DNA of 64,000 nucleotides. It comes from an uncultured Rivibacter sp. (GTDB lineage: Bacteria > Pseudomonadota > Gammaproteobacteria > Burkholderiales > Burkholderiaceae). Position 1 is the stretch's first letter; the number at the start of each line of letters is the position of its first letter. This document shows, one piece after another, positions 8,455 to 19,788 of this stretch. The position numbers and the translations under genes are program-made. The stretch is from contig CAMLLU010000026.1 in the NCBI GenBank assembly GCA_946480925.1, positions 1 through 64,000 of the forward strand, written 5' to 3'. A model generated the notes under the pieces. It saw nothing but the letters and a program-made list of their open reading frames with translations, was not told the origin of the DNA and searched no databases.

Positions 8455-8616
8455 GCTGACGCTTCATCGGCACACCGTCCGGTATTCCCGGGCCGGAGAT
8501 GAGTGCTGCCGAACCGCCGATTCGGCATGCACAGAGCGGTCACCTCCCTGCGACCCATGGTGGCTCGATTCGTCACAAACTCAGGCGCCGAAGAATAGGC
8601 GCACCGCGATCAGCGT

Positions 8617-8640
8617 CCAACTGTCAGGGCTGACAGTTGG
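8617..8640. promoter_or_regulatory. Perfect inverted repeat CCAACTGTCA-GGGC-TGACAGTTGG
   Basis: Ten-base arms match perfectly around a 4-nt spacer, 39 nt beyond the stop of the exported protein at 8679 on the minus strand. As RNA it would form a stable hairpin. No U tract follows on the minus strand, so it is either a terminator without a tract or a protein-binding site (TGTCA...TGACA core). Confidence 0.5.
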
Positions 8641-8678
8641 CGGTGCCGGGGCCGGCAACTGGGCAGGCCCTCTGCGCG

Positions 8679-9308
8679 TCAGCGCCGCGGCAGTCCGTCG
8701 GGTTCGCGAGTCACCGCTGGCGGCAGGCGCTCCAGGTGCAGCGCCTGCGAGCCCGGCTGTTCGCCCAGCGTGGTCACCGCGCCCAGCCCGTAGTCGTTGC
8801 TGTCGCCCACGCGGCGATAGCGCCATTGCACCTGCCGGCGCCAGGCGCCCGCCCGCTCCACCGTGCGTTCCAGCGTCATCTCGGCCTTGGCGCCCTTGGC
8901 AACGAGCTGCGACATGGCCTGCTGGAACGCCAGGTGCAAGACCGGACCTGCGGTGCGTTCGGCCCACACGGTACAAGGACCGCCGGTGGCGGTCACCAGC
9001 CACACCGGCTGCCCGGGCATCGTGAGAGCCGTGCCGGGCTTGCCGGCCAGCAGCGGCTCGACGTTGGGCGCCAGCACGTCCAGCGGGTCGAAGCCGTTGG
9101 AAACGGCCCAGTCCACCGCGGCGGTCTGGTCGCCTTCGGTCAGCACGCAGGCTTCGATGAACACACGTACCACTGCTTCGGCGGCGGGGGCCGGGCGTGG
9201 GGCTTCGGTGGCCGGCGGTATGGTCTGCGCGGCAGCGGGCAATGCCGCCGCGGCGGTTGCAAGGGCCAGCAAAAACGCCCGCACCGGGCGCGCCAGGGCG
9301 GGCGTCAT
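8679..9308 (-). CDS. Exported hypothetical protein (NMCC_0638-like)
   Basis: A 209-residue protein with a clear Sec signal ([28 protein letters not shown]). The mature part has a motif VRVFIEACVLTEGDQTAAVD, with a possible disulfide to the Cys of GGPCTVWAE. The family resembles small periplasmic proteins annotated after Neisseria NMCC_0638 (recalled, not checked). The start at 9308 has a GGAAAG ribosome binding site and lies 20 nt after the alaS stop, so it is probably co-transcribed with alaS. The function is unknown. Confidence 0.7.
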   Translation of the reverse strand: MTPALARPVRAFLLALATAAAALPAAAQTIPPATEAPRPAPAAEAVVRVFIEACVLTEGDQTAAVDWAVSNGFDPLDVLAPNVEPLLAGKPGTALTMPGQPVWLVTATGGPCTVWAERTAGPVLHLAFQQAMSQLVAKGAKAEMTLERTVERAGAWRRQVQWRYRRVGDSNDYGLGAVTTLGEQPGSQALHLERLPPAVTREPDGLPRR

Positions 9309-9328
9309 GCGCTTGCTTTCCAAGCGGG

Positions 9329-11956
<2,628 letters not shown>

Positions 11957-12181
11957 CGGGGCTTTCTGCTGGCTGTCACGCACGGTGCTCGCTCTGTTGA
12001 ACACGGCTAAGTGCTTGATTGAGCGAAGTTTTCGATTATAGGTTTAGGGTCGGGGCAATGGCCCTGCACGCCCCGGCCGGGGTGCCCGCAGAGACCGTGA
12101 GCTGATGCACTGCGGCATATCATCGACCGCTTGTGCGTGCCGCGGCCGCTGTGGCGCGCGCCCTCCCACACTGGAACGCCC

Positions 12182-13660
12182 ATGGACATGAAGACTTCTC
12201 CCCTGGCCGCCCTGAAAGACCCCACGCTGCTGAAGACCGATTCGCTGATCGACGGTGAATGGATCAAGGGCAGCGCCCGTTTCGACGTGGTGGACCCGGC
12301 CACCGGCGCCAGGCTGGCCGACGTGGCCAACCTGGGCGCCACCGACACCGAGGCCGCCATCGCCGCGGCAAACAAGGCCTGGCCCGCGTGGCGCGCCAAG
12401 ACGGCCAAGGAACGCGCCGCGGTGCTCATGAAGTGGTTCGCGCTGCTCAACCAGCATGCCGACGACCTGGGCCGCATCATGACGGCCGAACAGGGCAAGC
12501 CGCTGCCCGAAGCCAAAGGCGAAGTCATCTACGGCGCCAGCTTCATCGAATGGTTCGCCGAAGAGGCCAAGCGCGTCTACGGCGAAACCATTCCGACCAC
12601 CGACAACAACAAGCGCTTCCTCGTCATCAAGCAGGCCATCGGCGTGTGCGCGGCCATCACGCCGTGGAACTTTCCGATCGCGATGATCACGCGCAAGGTG
12701 GCGCCCGCGCTGGCCGCCGGCTGCCCGGTGGTGCTCAAGCCCGCTGAGCAGACGCCGCTGTCGGCGCTGGCCGTGGCCGAGCTGGCGCAGCGCGCCGGCA
12801 TGCCGGCGGGCGTGCTCAACATCGTCACCGCCGACGGGGCCAACTCCATTGCAGTGGGCAAGGTGCTTTGCGCCAGCGACACGGTGCGGCACCTGTCGTT
12901 CACCGGCTCCACCGAGGTGGGCCGCATCCTGATGCAGCAGTGCGCGCCGACCATCAAGAAGCTCTCGCTCGAGCTCGGCGGCAATGCACCCTTCATCGTG
13001 TTCGACGATGCCGACCTCGACAGCGCCGTCGAAGGCGCGCTGGCCAGCAAGTACCGCAACGCCGGCCAGACCTGCGTGTGCGCCAACCGCCTCTACGTGC
13101 AGGAAGGTGTCTACGACGCCTTCATCGCCAAGCTGGCCGAAAAGACCAGGACCATCAAGGTGGGCAACGGCTTCGAGGCCGGCGTCAACCAGGGCCCGCT
13201 GATCGACGACACCGCCATCGAAAAGGTGGAGCGCCACGTGGCCGATGCGCTGAGCAAGGGCGCCAGGCTTGTGATCGGCGGCAAGAAGCTGGGCGACCGC
13301 TTCTACGAGCCCACGGTGCTCGCTGATGCGACTTCTGAAATGCTGTGTTCGCGTGAAGAGACCTTCGGCCCGGTGGCACCGGTGTTCAAATTCAAGTCCG
13401 AGCCCGAAGCCGTTGCGCTGGCCAACGCCACCGAGTTCGGCCTGGCCAGCTACTTCTACAGCCGCGACGTCGGGCGCATCTTCCGCGTGGGCGAGGCACT
13501 CGAATACGGCATGGTGGGCATCAACACCGGCCTCATCTCGGTGGCCGAGGTGCCGTTCGGCGGCGTGAAGCAGTCGGGCCTGGGCCGTGAAGGTTCGCAC
13601 CAGGGCATGGAAGACTACGTCGAGACCAAGTACCTGTGCCTGGGCGACATCGACAAATGA
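12182..13660 (+). CDS. gabD: Succinate-semialdehyde dehydrogenase (NADP+)
   Basis: An ALDH-superfamily enzyme of the GabD type, oxidising succinate semialdehyde to succinate (GABA and related degradation). It has 492 residues. Visible motifs are [22 protein letters not shown], the NAD(P) loop FTGSTEVGR, the general base in LELGGNAPFIVFDDADLD, the catalytic Cys in NAGQTCVCANR, and EETFGPVAPVF. The start is MDMKTSP at 12182, with a Met at 12188 as alternative. A long palindrome begins at its stop codon. Confidence 0.92.
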   Translation: MDMKTSPLAALKDPTLLKTDSLIDGEWIKGSARFDVVDPATGARLADVANLGATDTEAAIAAANKAWPAWRAKTAKERAAVLMKWFALLNQHADDLGRIMTAEQGKPLPEAKGEVIYGASFIEWFAEEAKRVYGETIPTTDNNKRFLVIKQAIGVCAAITPWNFPIAMITRKVAPALAAGCPVVLKPAEQTPLSALAVAELAQRAGMPAGVLNIVTADGANSIAVGKVLCASDTVRHLSFTGSTEVGRILMQQCAPTIKKLSLELGGNAPFIVFDDADLDSAVEGALASKYRNAGQTCVCANRLYVQEGVYDAFIAKLAEKTRTIKVGNGFEAGVNQGPLIDDTAIEKVERHVADALSKGARLVIGGKKLGDRFYEPTVLADATSEMLCSREETFGPVAPVFKFKSEPEAVALANATEFGLASYFYSRDVGRIFRVGEALEYGMVGINTGLISVAEVPFGGVKQSGLGREGSHQGMEDYVETKYLCLGDIDK

Positions 13661-13783
13661 GAAGGCATGAATAAACCTGCTGAGCAACCCGATTTCACGT
13701 TTGCGCCCCTCGCCGTACAGGAGTACGGCTGCGGTACTCGACGTGACCTCGGGCTGCTCGCTAGGGTTTCTTCACGCCTTCTC
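13659..13783. repeat. 125-bp imperfect palindrome (possible REP/MITE-like element)
   Basis: The left arm (from GAGAAGGCATGAATAAACC) and the reverse complement of the right arm (GAGAAGGCGTGAAGAAACC...) align over about 43 nt with few differences and one gap. The centre holds a second hairpin, GCCGTAC-AGGA-GTACGGC. The element begins within the gabD stop and ends about 37 nt before the LpxO-like start. A folded transcript would form one very long hairpin. I see no second copy in this window. Confidence 0.65.
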
Positions 13784-13820
13784 TCGTGAAACAAGGGCCG
13801 ATAAGGCCGCTGGAGAAATG

Positions 13821-14738
13821 ATGGAAGGATGGACGCTCGCACCGCGTCACTGGGTGCTGGTGATTTTCATTGCGTCGGCGCTGTACGTGCACCTGCGCGG
13901 CAAGGTGCGTTTCGGCCTCGTGCGCGCACTCACAGACTTCACGGTGCTGCTGGCGCCCTTCAATGCGCTGATGTACCTGTTCTCGCGCGCGCCGGCCACG
14001 GCCTACCTGGACCCGAAGCGGTTCAAGGAGCTGGAGGTACTGCAGCAGAACTGGCAGCTGATCCGCGACGAGGCGTTGAAGCTCAACGACGAAGGCCACA
14101 TCAAGGCGGCCTCGACCTACAACGACATCGGCTTCAACTCGTTCTTCCGCACCGGCTGGAAGCGCTTCTATCTCAAGTGGTACGGCGACGACCTCGCTTC
14201 CGCGCGGGCGCTGTGCCCCAAGACCGTGGAGCTGCTGGCCAGCATTCCCACCGTGAAGGCCGCCATGTTCGCCTCGCTGCCGCCCGGCAGCCGGCTGGTG
14301 CGGCACCGCGACCCGTACGCCGGCTCGCTGCGCTACCACCTCGGCCTCACCACGCCCAACTCGCCGGCCTGCTACATCGAAGTGGACGGCCAGCGCTACC
14401 ACTGGAAGGACGGCGAGGCGGTGATGTTCGACGAGACCTACATCCACCACGCCGAGAACACCACCGACCACCAGCGCGTGATCCTCTTCTGCGACGTGGA
14501 GCGCCCGCTGTACCTGGCGCCGCTGCGCTGGTTCAACCGCATGTTCGCGCGCGTGGTGATGACCGCTTCTGCCACGCAGAACGTCGAAGGCGAGCCGGTG
14601 GGCGCGCTCAACAAGTTCTTCTTCCACTTCTACAAGCTGCGCGCGTCGGCCAAGGAGTTGAAGGCGAAGAACCGCACGGTCTATTACGTGGGCAAGTGGG
14701 CGCTGATCCTCGGCGTGCTGTTCGCGATCTTCTACTGA
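13821..14738 (+). CDS. lpxO: LpxO-like aspartyl/asparaginyl beta-hydroxylase family protein
   Basis: A 2-oxoglutarate/Fe(II) dioxygenase. Family members of this size hydroxylate the secondary acyl chain of lipid A (LpxO) at the inner membrane. There is a membrane helix at the N-terminus (HWVLVIFIASALYVHL) and another at the C-terminus (WALILGVLFAIFY). The core holds the Fe/2OG residues RLVRHRDPYAGSLRYHLGL and MFDETYIHHAENTTDHQRVIL. It has 305 residues. The ATG at 13821 is preferred over the adjacent one at 13818 because GGAG lies 5 nt before it. It stands alone downstream of the long palindrome. Confidence 0.85.
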   Translation: MEGWTLAPRHWVLVIFIASALYVHLRGKVRFGLVRALTDFTVLLAPFNALMYLFSRAPATAYLDPKRFKELEVLQQNWQLIRDEALKLNDEGHIKAASTYNDIGFNSFFRTGWKRFYLKWYGDDLASARALCPKTVELLASIPTVKAAMFASLPPGSRLVRHRDPYAGSLRYHLGLTTPNSPACYIEVDGQRYHWKDGEAVMFDETYIHHAENTTDHQRVILFCDVERPLYLAPLRWFNRMFARVVMTASATQNVEGEPVGALNKFFFHFYKLRASAKELKAKNRTVYYVGKWALILGVLFAIFY

Positions 14739-14790
14739 GGCTGAAGCGCTCAGGCGGGCTCAGCCAACCCTGAGCTCGGTGACCTCGACG

Positions 14791-15105
14791 TCACTTCAGC
14801 GCCTGCAGGACCTTGCCTTCGTAGGTGGCCCGGCAGCTTGCCGGGTTGCGTGGGTCCCAGTCGGCGTTGCCTTCGTTCAGCAGCGCGCCGATGACGATCT
14901 CCATGGCAAGCTCACGGCGCTCCAGCGCGGCTTCGCGACGAGCTTCGGCCGCATCGCCGAGCGCGCTCAACCCGCCGCCTCCACCCATCGACCTCGGCGC
15001 CGGCGCGGGTGCCGCCGCGGCCAGCATCGAGGCGACGCGAGACACGATTTGCTCGAGCTCGTGGTTGAGCATTGCTCGGGAGTCAGGGGCTTGATCGTCT
15101 TGCAT
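14791..15105 (-). CDS. Small hypothetical protein
   Basis: A 104-residue protein of unknown family. The N-terminal helix (NHELEQIVSRVASML) is followed by an Ala/Pro linker and Gly run (GGGGGLSAL), then a charged helix (EARREAALERRELAMEIVIGALL) and a Cys near the end. It has no signal peptide. It lies 48 nt downstream of the repeat-bearing protein on the same strand with an AAGG ribosome binding site, so the two probably form one unit. A partner or chaperone role for the larger protein is a guess. Confidence 0.55.
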   Translation of the reverse strand: MQDDQAPDSRAMLNHELEQIVSRVASMLAAAAPAPAPRSMGGGGGLSALGDAAEARREAALERRELAMEIVIGALLNEGNADWDPRNPASCRATYEGKVLQALK

Positions 15106-15153
15106 GGTTCGTTGCCTTCGTGATGGCGTGCGTGGCCGTATGGCCCGTGCGGT

Positions 15154-16482
15154 TCACCGGTAGCCGTTGTCGAGGGCTGCCTGGTGTGCGTCCCGTTCGG
15201 CTCGCTGTTTCGCCGCCGCTTCCGCGGTAGATTGCATGGGGGCGCTCGCCTCAGGGCTCGCGGGGCGGCGCAGTTCCGGCCTCGGCTCAGGCACGTATCC
15301 GTCGGGCATGGGCTTGTCGTAATCGAAGTGGTTGTCCTTTTCCCACTGGTCGAGGGCGCGCGCAAAGGCCCGCGGGTCGGTGAAGACCTGGCCCTTCGGT
15401 GATGCCGGCTCCGGTGCAGCAGTGGCGGACGCGGCCGTGTTCGACGAAGAAGACTCCTTCCCGGCTGCCGCAGGCTTGGCCTGCGACGCGCTCAACCCCG
15501 GCATCAACGAGAGAAGGTCGGACTGCGACTCGCTCAGGCCCTGCTTGCGGTTCAACAGCATTGCGGCTGGGTCGTCGGCACGCGACACCGGTTGCTGTTG
15601 CACGGGCGACGTTGCGGCCGCGCTCGGAGCAGCCTCCGCGGGCGGTGTCTTGGCACTGCCCGCCTTGTGGCCGCTGCCTCCTCCGTCAGCGGGCTTGCTC
15701 GCCACCTCGCCCAGATCGATGAGCGGCCCGAGAGCCTGCGGTGCGGACCCAGGCAGTTTCGGCGCCGCGGCAGGGGTGGTTGTCGGTGCTGCAGACGGCG
15801 TCTTGGGGCTCTCGAAGTTGTTGTCCTTCACCCACTTGTCGAACGCTGCGCTGAAGCCGGGATCCTGCTCGAGGCGCGACAGGCGTGCCTGTGGCGCAGG
15901 CGCAGACTCAGGCGCTTTGGAAGCCGCGGCCGGGCTGGGCGTTGGAGCGGCGGCAGACGGTGCCTTCGCGCCCTCGAAGTTGTTGTCCTTCACCCACTTG
16001 TCGAACCCGGCGCTGAAACCGGGGTCCTGATCGATCCTTCTCGGCGGCACCTGGCTCGCCGGCTCGAAGGAGAGCGGCCCAGGCATGGGTATCGAGGGCC
16101 GTTCGATGGGCGGCAGCTTCGCTCGCAGGGGAGACAGCGCCGGGTCGGCCGGCTTCGCGCCACCCGATGCACTGCCGTGGCCACCTGCCGCGGGCGTGGC
16201 ATGCGCGCCAAACGTCGCGGCGGCCACCGAAGAGGCAAGGTTCGTGACGGCGGACTTGACGTAGCTGACTGCACTCTGGACGACCGCATCGGACAGCCCG
16301 CTCAGCTTGGCGCTGAGCATCTCGGAGGCATAGCCCGCCATCTTTCCGAGCAGGTTGAGCCCGCTGTCGCCCGTAGGGTGACGAGCCCGCGCACTCGCCT
16401 GCGCCCCACTGGTCGTCGCACTGGGTTTGATCGCCTCGGCACCCAGCAATTGACGCAGGTCGATGCGGCCTGGAATCTTCAC
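15154..16482 (-). CDS. Disordered protein with three copies of a DPxF..FDxWxKDNxF repeat
   Basis: A 442-residue protein of no family I recognise. The GTG start at 16482 is chosen because AAAGGAG precedes it by 6 nt, giving MKIPGRIDLRQLL. Residues about 40-95 form amphipathic helices. Most of the rest is Ala/Pro/Ser-rich and likely disordered. Within it a short motif recurs at about 153-169, 207-223 (near identical) and 369-386 (diverged: DPRAFARALDQWEKDNHF). There is no Sec signal or membrane segment. The composition resembles secreted effectors or adaptor proteins with short linear motifs, but no secretion genes are nearby. It lies 133 nt downstream of the ClsC-like gene. Confidence 0.6.
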   Translation of the reverse strand: MKIPGRIDLRQLLGAEAIKPSATTSGAQASARARHPTGDSGLNLLGKMAGYASEMLSAKLSGLSDAVVQSAVSYVKSAVTNLASSVAAATFGAHATPAAGGHGSASGGAKPADPALSPLRAKLPPIERPSIPMPGPLSFEPASQVPPRRIDQDPGFSAGFDKWVKDNNFEGAKAPSAAAPTPSPAAASKAPESAPAPQARLSRLEQDPGFSAAFDKWVKDNNFESPKTPSAAPTTTPAAAPKLPGSAPQALGPLIDLGEVASKPADGGGSGHKAGSAKTPPAEAAPSAAATSPVQQQPVSRADDPAAMLLNRKQGLSESQSDLLSLMPGLSASQAKPAAAGKESSSSNTAASATAAPEPASPKGQVFTDPRAFARALDQWEKDNHFDYDKPMPDGYVPEPRPELRRPASPEASAPMQSTAEAAAKQRAERDAHQAALDNGYR

Positions 16483-16615
16483 TTCACGCTCCTTTGCGCG
16501 GGCCTCGACGGACTGCCTGTCGAGAACCCCGATGGCGTTGCATGCTGCATTGCGGCGCAGGCCACTCGCAGCCGCCATGCGAAGCGCTGCACGGGCAAGC
16601 GATACAAGCAGCGGC

Positions 16616-18178
16616 CTACAGCATCTCTTCAGGAGCGATGGGCGTGAGCAACCACAGCAGCAACCGCAGTCCCACCCCGGCCTGCGGGTCGCGCTCGTAG
16701 GTGACCGGCCCCTTGTCGGGGTCGTGGCCGTCGATCCATTTGATGCGGCCATCAGCCTCCTGCACGACGCGGTAGCTGCTGCGCTGGCTCACGTCGTCGT
16801 ACAGCTTCACCAACTGCTCGGCCAGCGGCTGGCTGCGCAGCACGAGGCCGATCTCGCTGTTGAGGTTGGCCGAGCGCGGGTCCATGTTCATCGAACCCAC
16901 GAGCACGACGTTGCGGTCGATCACCAGCGCCTTGGCATGCAGGCTGGCCTGCGACGAGCCGAACGAGCCCACCTGGCTGCGCGGCGAGCCGAGCTGGGGC
17001 CGCAGTTCGAAGAGTTCGACCCCCAGCTTCAGCAGCTCCGGCCGGTAGCGCGCATAGCCGATGTGCACGGCCGGCGCGTCGGTGGCGGCCAGCGAGTTCG
17101 TCAGCACGCGCAGCTTCACGCCGCGCCGCTTGAGCTCACGTGCCAGCGCCATGCCCCGCCCGCCCGGCACGAAGTACGGCGAGATGATGATCACCTCGCG
17201 GCGTGCCGCACGCAGCAGTTCCTCGATGTCGTCGGACACCGTCTCGGCATTCGTCGGCTGGCCTTCACTGGTGATCTTCGAAGGCTTGTCGGCCAGCAGC
17301 GTGGCGGGTGCCCACACGAGCTTGAGCTCGTTGCGCAGCAACTCCTGCGTGAGCGTGCCGGCCGGCGGCGGAGGGTTCGGTGCCGTAGCAGCCACCGCCT
17401 CGCCTTCGTGCACAGGGTCGGCCCCGGCGCATTTCGGCTCGCGCTTGACCAGCGCGCCGATCGGGTAGGCCAGCTCGTTGTTCCAGAAGCCGTCGAACGA
17501 CGCAGACAGCTTGCGCACGACCGGCCCGGCCACCAGCACGTCCAGGTCGAGGAAGTTGCTTTCCTTGCTCTGCACGAAGTAGGCGTCGCCGAGATTGCGC
17601 CCGCCGGTGACGGCCAGCGCGTTGTCGGCCACCAGCATCTTGTTGTGCATGCGCGCGCTGATGCGCGCCGCGTCGGTGGCCGATGCCACGACGCGGCTGA
17701 CGGTCGAGAACCGCCCCATCGGGAAGGGGTTGTAGAGCCGCACCTCGATGTTGGCGTGGCGCTCCAGGCACAGCAGGAGCTCTTCTTCGCCAGAGGTGTT
17801 GAGGTCGTCCACCAGCAGCCGCACGCGCACGCCGCGCTCGGCCGCCGCAAACACGCGCCGCAGCAGCACGCGCGACGACTCCTCGTTGCGCACGATGTAG
17901 TACTGCAGGTCGAGCGAACGCTGCGCCCGGTCGGTCAGCACCGCCAGCGCGCCGAAGGCGTCTTCACCTGCCAGCAGCAAACGGAAGCCCGAGACCGAAG
18001 GATTGGGGGCCACGGCAATCACCTGCTTGCCCAGCGTTGTGGCGTGCGACTCGGAGAAGGCACGTACCGGCGGCTTGTCCGCCGGCGGGGGGAGGCTCGC
18101 ACAACCCGCTGAAGCCATCACGCCCACCGCAGCCAGCACCGCCCGCGCAAACCACCACGCGAACTGGGTCGAGTCCAT
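16616..18178 (-). CDS. Phospholipase D-family lipoprotein, ClsC/YmdC-like cardiolipin synthase
   Basis: A 520-residue protein with two HKD motifs: HNKMLVAD...GGRNLGD and HAKALVID...GSMNMDPRS. This is the arrangement of the phospholipase D superfamily, including ClsC (phosphatidylglycerol plus phosphatidylethanolamine to cardiolipin). The N-terminal hydrophobic run ends in VMASAGC, a plausible lipobox, so it is probably membrane anchored in the periplasm as YmdC-type proteins are. LQYYIVRNEESSRVLL and NPFPMGRF are typical of this subgroup. No YmdB partner is adjacent. Confidence 0.85.
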   Translation of the reverse strand: MDSTQFAWWFARAVLAAVGVMASAGCASLPPPADKPPVRAFSESHATTLGKQVIAVAPNPSVSGFRLLLAGEDAFGALAVLTDRAQRSLDLQYYIVRNEESSRVLLRRVFAAAERGVRVRLLVDDLNTSGEEELLLCLERHANIEVRLYNPFPMGRFSTVSRVVASATDAARISARMHNKMLVADNALAVTGGRNLGDAYFVQSKESNFLDLDVLVAGPVVRKLSASFDGFWNNELAYPIGALVKREPKCAGADPVHEGEAVAATAPNPPPPAGTLTQELLRNELKLVWAPATLLADKPSKITSEGQPTNAETVSDDIEELLRAARREVIIISPYFVPGGRGMALARELKRRGVKLRVLTNSLAATDAPAVHIGYARYRPELLKLGVELFELRPQLGSPRSQVGSFGSSQASLHAKALVIDRNVVLVGSMNMDPRSANLNSEIGLVLRSQPLAEQLVKLYDDVSQRSSYRVVQEADGRIKWIDGHDPDKGPVTYERDPQAGVGLRLLLWLLTPIAPEEML

Positions 18179-18263
18179 GCCGGCAATCTAGCCATACGGT
18201 CATGGCCGGGCCTGTAGGCCTAGGGGAAGACGCGCTGTGCGACAGCGCCGGCACATGGCGTGC

Positions 18264-19418
18264 CTACGCCAGCAACTCGAAGGCGAGCGAACCCAGCACC
18301 GCGCCGTTCACCAGCACCTGCGCCTCATGCCGGCCAGGGTAGAGACGGCGCGTGGTGCGCGGCACGAAATCGCGCTTGAACTCGATGTGCTGCACCTGGC
18401 CGGGCATCAACTGCAGGTTGGTGCCCTTGAAGACCTTGTAGCGGTCGGCCCCTTCACGCGCACCGGCATAACGGATCGCATAGTCCACGCAAGCCAGCAC
18501 CGGCTCGCCGGCTTCGGAGCGCAGCTCGAACGACAGCGTGATGGCCGCGCCGATGCGCACGCGCTGGTTGCTGCACTTGAACCGCGCAAGCTTCACGCTC
18601 GCTTCGACGTGGTAGCCCAGCAAGCTCAAGGCCCGCGGGTCACCGCTTTTCACCAGCGTGCGCAATGCATGGCGCACCGTCTGCAGGCCTGTTTCGCCGG
18701 CCCGCGCAGACCAGCTTTCCGCGTGCTGCAACGCGAGTGCCACGTCGAGCCGGCTCACGTCGTTCAGGTGGTTGGCGGCAGAGCGGCGCACCACCTCCGA
18801 ATCGTCGCCAGCCAGCGGCGCAATGAGCGCCAGGCAGCGCGCCGGTTCGCGCTTCAAGGCCATCACGTGCTTGCCCCACGGCAGCAGCGGGCGCGTGCCT
18901 TCGGAGGCGAGGCGCCGCACGCGCCAGTCGCCATCGCCCACCCAGCGTTCCACGTGGGCCAGCGTGGTGTCGAGATGCCGTTCGAGAAAGGGCCGGATCG
19001 CGAACTCGGCGCTGAAGTGCCGCGTGAGGCGCTGCAGTGCGGGCAAGGCGAGGTCGGGCTCGCTCACACCCGCGATCGCCACGAACTCGAGGAAAGGCGC
19101 GCGCCGGAACGCCGCGATGCCCTCGCCTTCGGGGCTGTGGGCCGGCGCCGGGCCCAGGGCCTTTTCAACCACCACCAGCGCCCGTTCGAAGTCCGCAGGC
19201 AGTGCCTGCTGCAGGCCTTCGGCCACGCGGCGCACACGCGTCATCAGGCTGAGCTCGTCGAACCCTGCCATGCAATAGGCCATGAAGGCTGCGCGGTCGA
19301 AGCGCGACGAGGCTGCCCTCACCTGCCGCGCGATGCCTTCGACGGTGGCGGCCGAGAAGCCGTCCTTGAGCGCGTAGGCGCTTTCGTTCGCGGCGGTTGC
19401 ATTCGCGGCAGGTGCCAT
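18264..19418 (-). CDS. AlkC-type DNA alkylation repair glycosylase with Ig-like C-terminal domain
   Basis: HEAT-like-repeat DNA glycosylase of the AlkC/AlkD superfamily, removing N3-methyladenine-type lesions. LKDGFSAATVEGIARQVRAA at the N-terminus, FMAYCMAGFDELSLMTRVRRVAEGL and the hallmark VRRLASEGTRPLLPWG support AlkC. From about residue 275 a beta-rich region (ARFKCSNQRVRIGAAITLSF...) continues to VLVNGAVLGSLAFELLA. This matches the C-terminal Ig-like domain described in one AlkC branch. It has 384 residues. It lies 12 nt after the DUF2164 gene and is probably co-transcribed with it. Confidence 0.82.
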   Translation of the reverse strand: MAPAANATAANESAYALKDGFSAATVEGIARQVRAASSRFDRAAFMAYCMAGFDELSLMTRVRRVAEGLQQALPADFERALVVVEKALGPAPAHSPEGEGIAAFRRAPFLEFVAIAGVSEPDLALPALQRLTRHFSAEFAIRPFLERHLDTTLAHVERWVGDGDWRVRRLASEGTRPLLPWGKHVMALKREPARCLALIAPLAGDDSEVVRRSAANHLNDVSRLDVALALQHAESWSARAGETGLQTVRHALRTLVKSGDPRALSLLGYHVEASVKLARFKCSNQRVRIGAAITLSFELRSEAGEPVLACVDYAIRYAGAREGADRYKVFKGTNLQLMPGQVQHIEFKRDFVPRTTRRLYPGRHEAQVLVNGAVLGSLAFELLA

Positions 19419-19430
19419 GTGGGCAGCGCC

Positions 19431-19709
19431 TCAGCGGCCCTTCTTCTGCGGCGGGCGCTCGAACTTGCGCCAGTACTGGAACTCGTCTTCGTGCACTTCG
19501 AGGTCCAGCTCGGCCACGCGGGCCTGCAGCCTTTCCTGCACGTCGGCCACCGCGCGGTTGTAGATGAGCGGGCCGACCTCTTCGAGAAAGAAGCCCAGCA
19601 GAGCGCCGGCGGCGATGTTGCCGATCGGCTCGTCCATGTTCTCGCGGAAGTAGCGCTCGATGGAAGCGATGGCCTGGCTGCGGGCTTCCTTGGAGATCTC
19701 GATGCTCAT
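19431..19709 (-). CDS. DUF2164-family protein
   Basis: A 92-residue cytoplasmic protein. The start at 19709 gives MSIEISKEARSQAIASIERYF. The core RENMDEPIGNIAAGALLGFFLEEVGP is typical of DUF2164, a small helical family of unknown function. It ends with a basic tail (PPQKKGR). It lies immediately upstream of the AlkC-like gene (12-nt gap). Confidence 0.8.
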   Translation of the reverse strand: MSIEISKEARSQAIASIERYFRENMDEPIGNIAAGALLGFFLEEVGPLIYNRAVADVQERLQARVAELDLEVHEDEFQYWRKFERPPQKKGR

Positions 19710-19788
19710 GGCAGGCGGCACGCGTGGATGCGAAGCGGCAACGATACCGCAGCGTCATCACGCGCGTGCCTGCCTGGCCGTACTTGCG

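Noticed and set aside
7795..8502. Plus-strand ORF of 235 codons over 7795-8502
   Set aside because: It overlaps the minus-strand gene candidate and the cassette, has no ribosome binding site or family resemblance, and is Arg/Ala/Cys-rich in the way of shadow frames.
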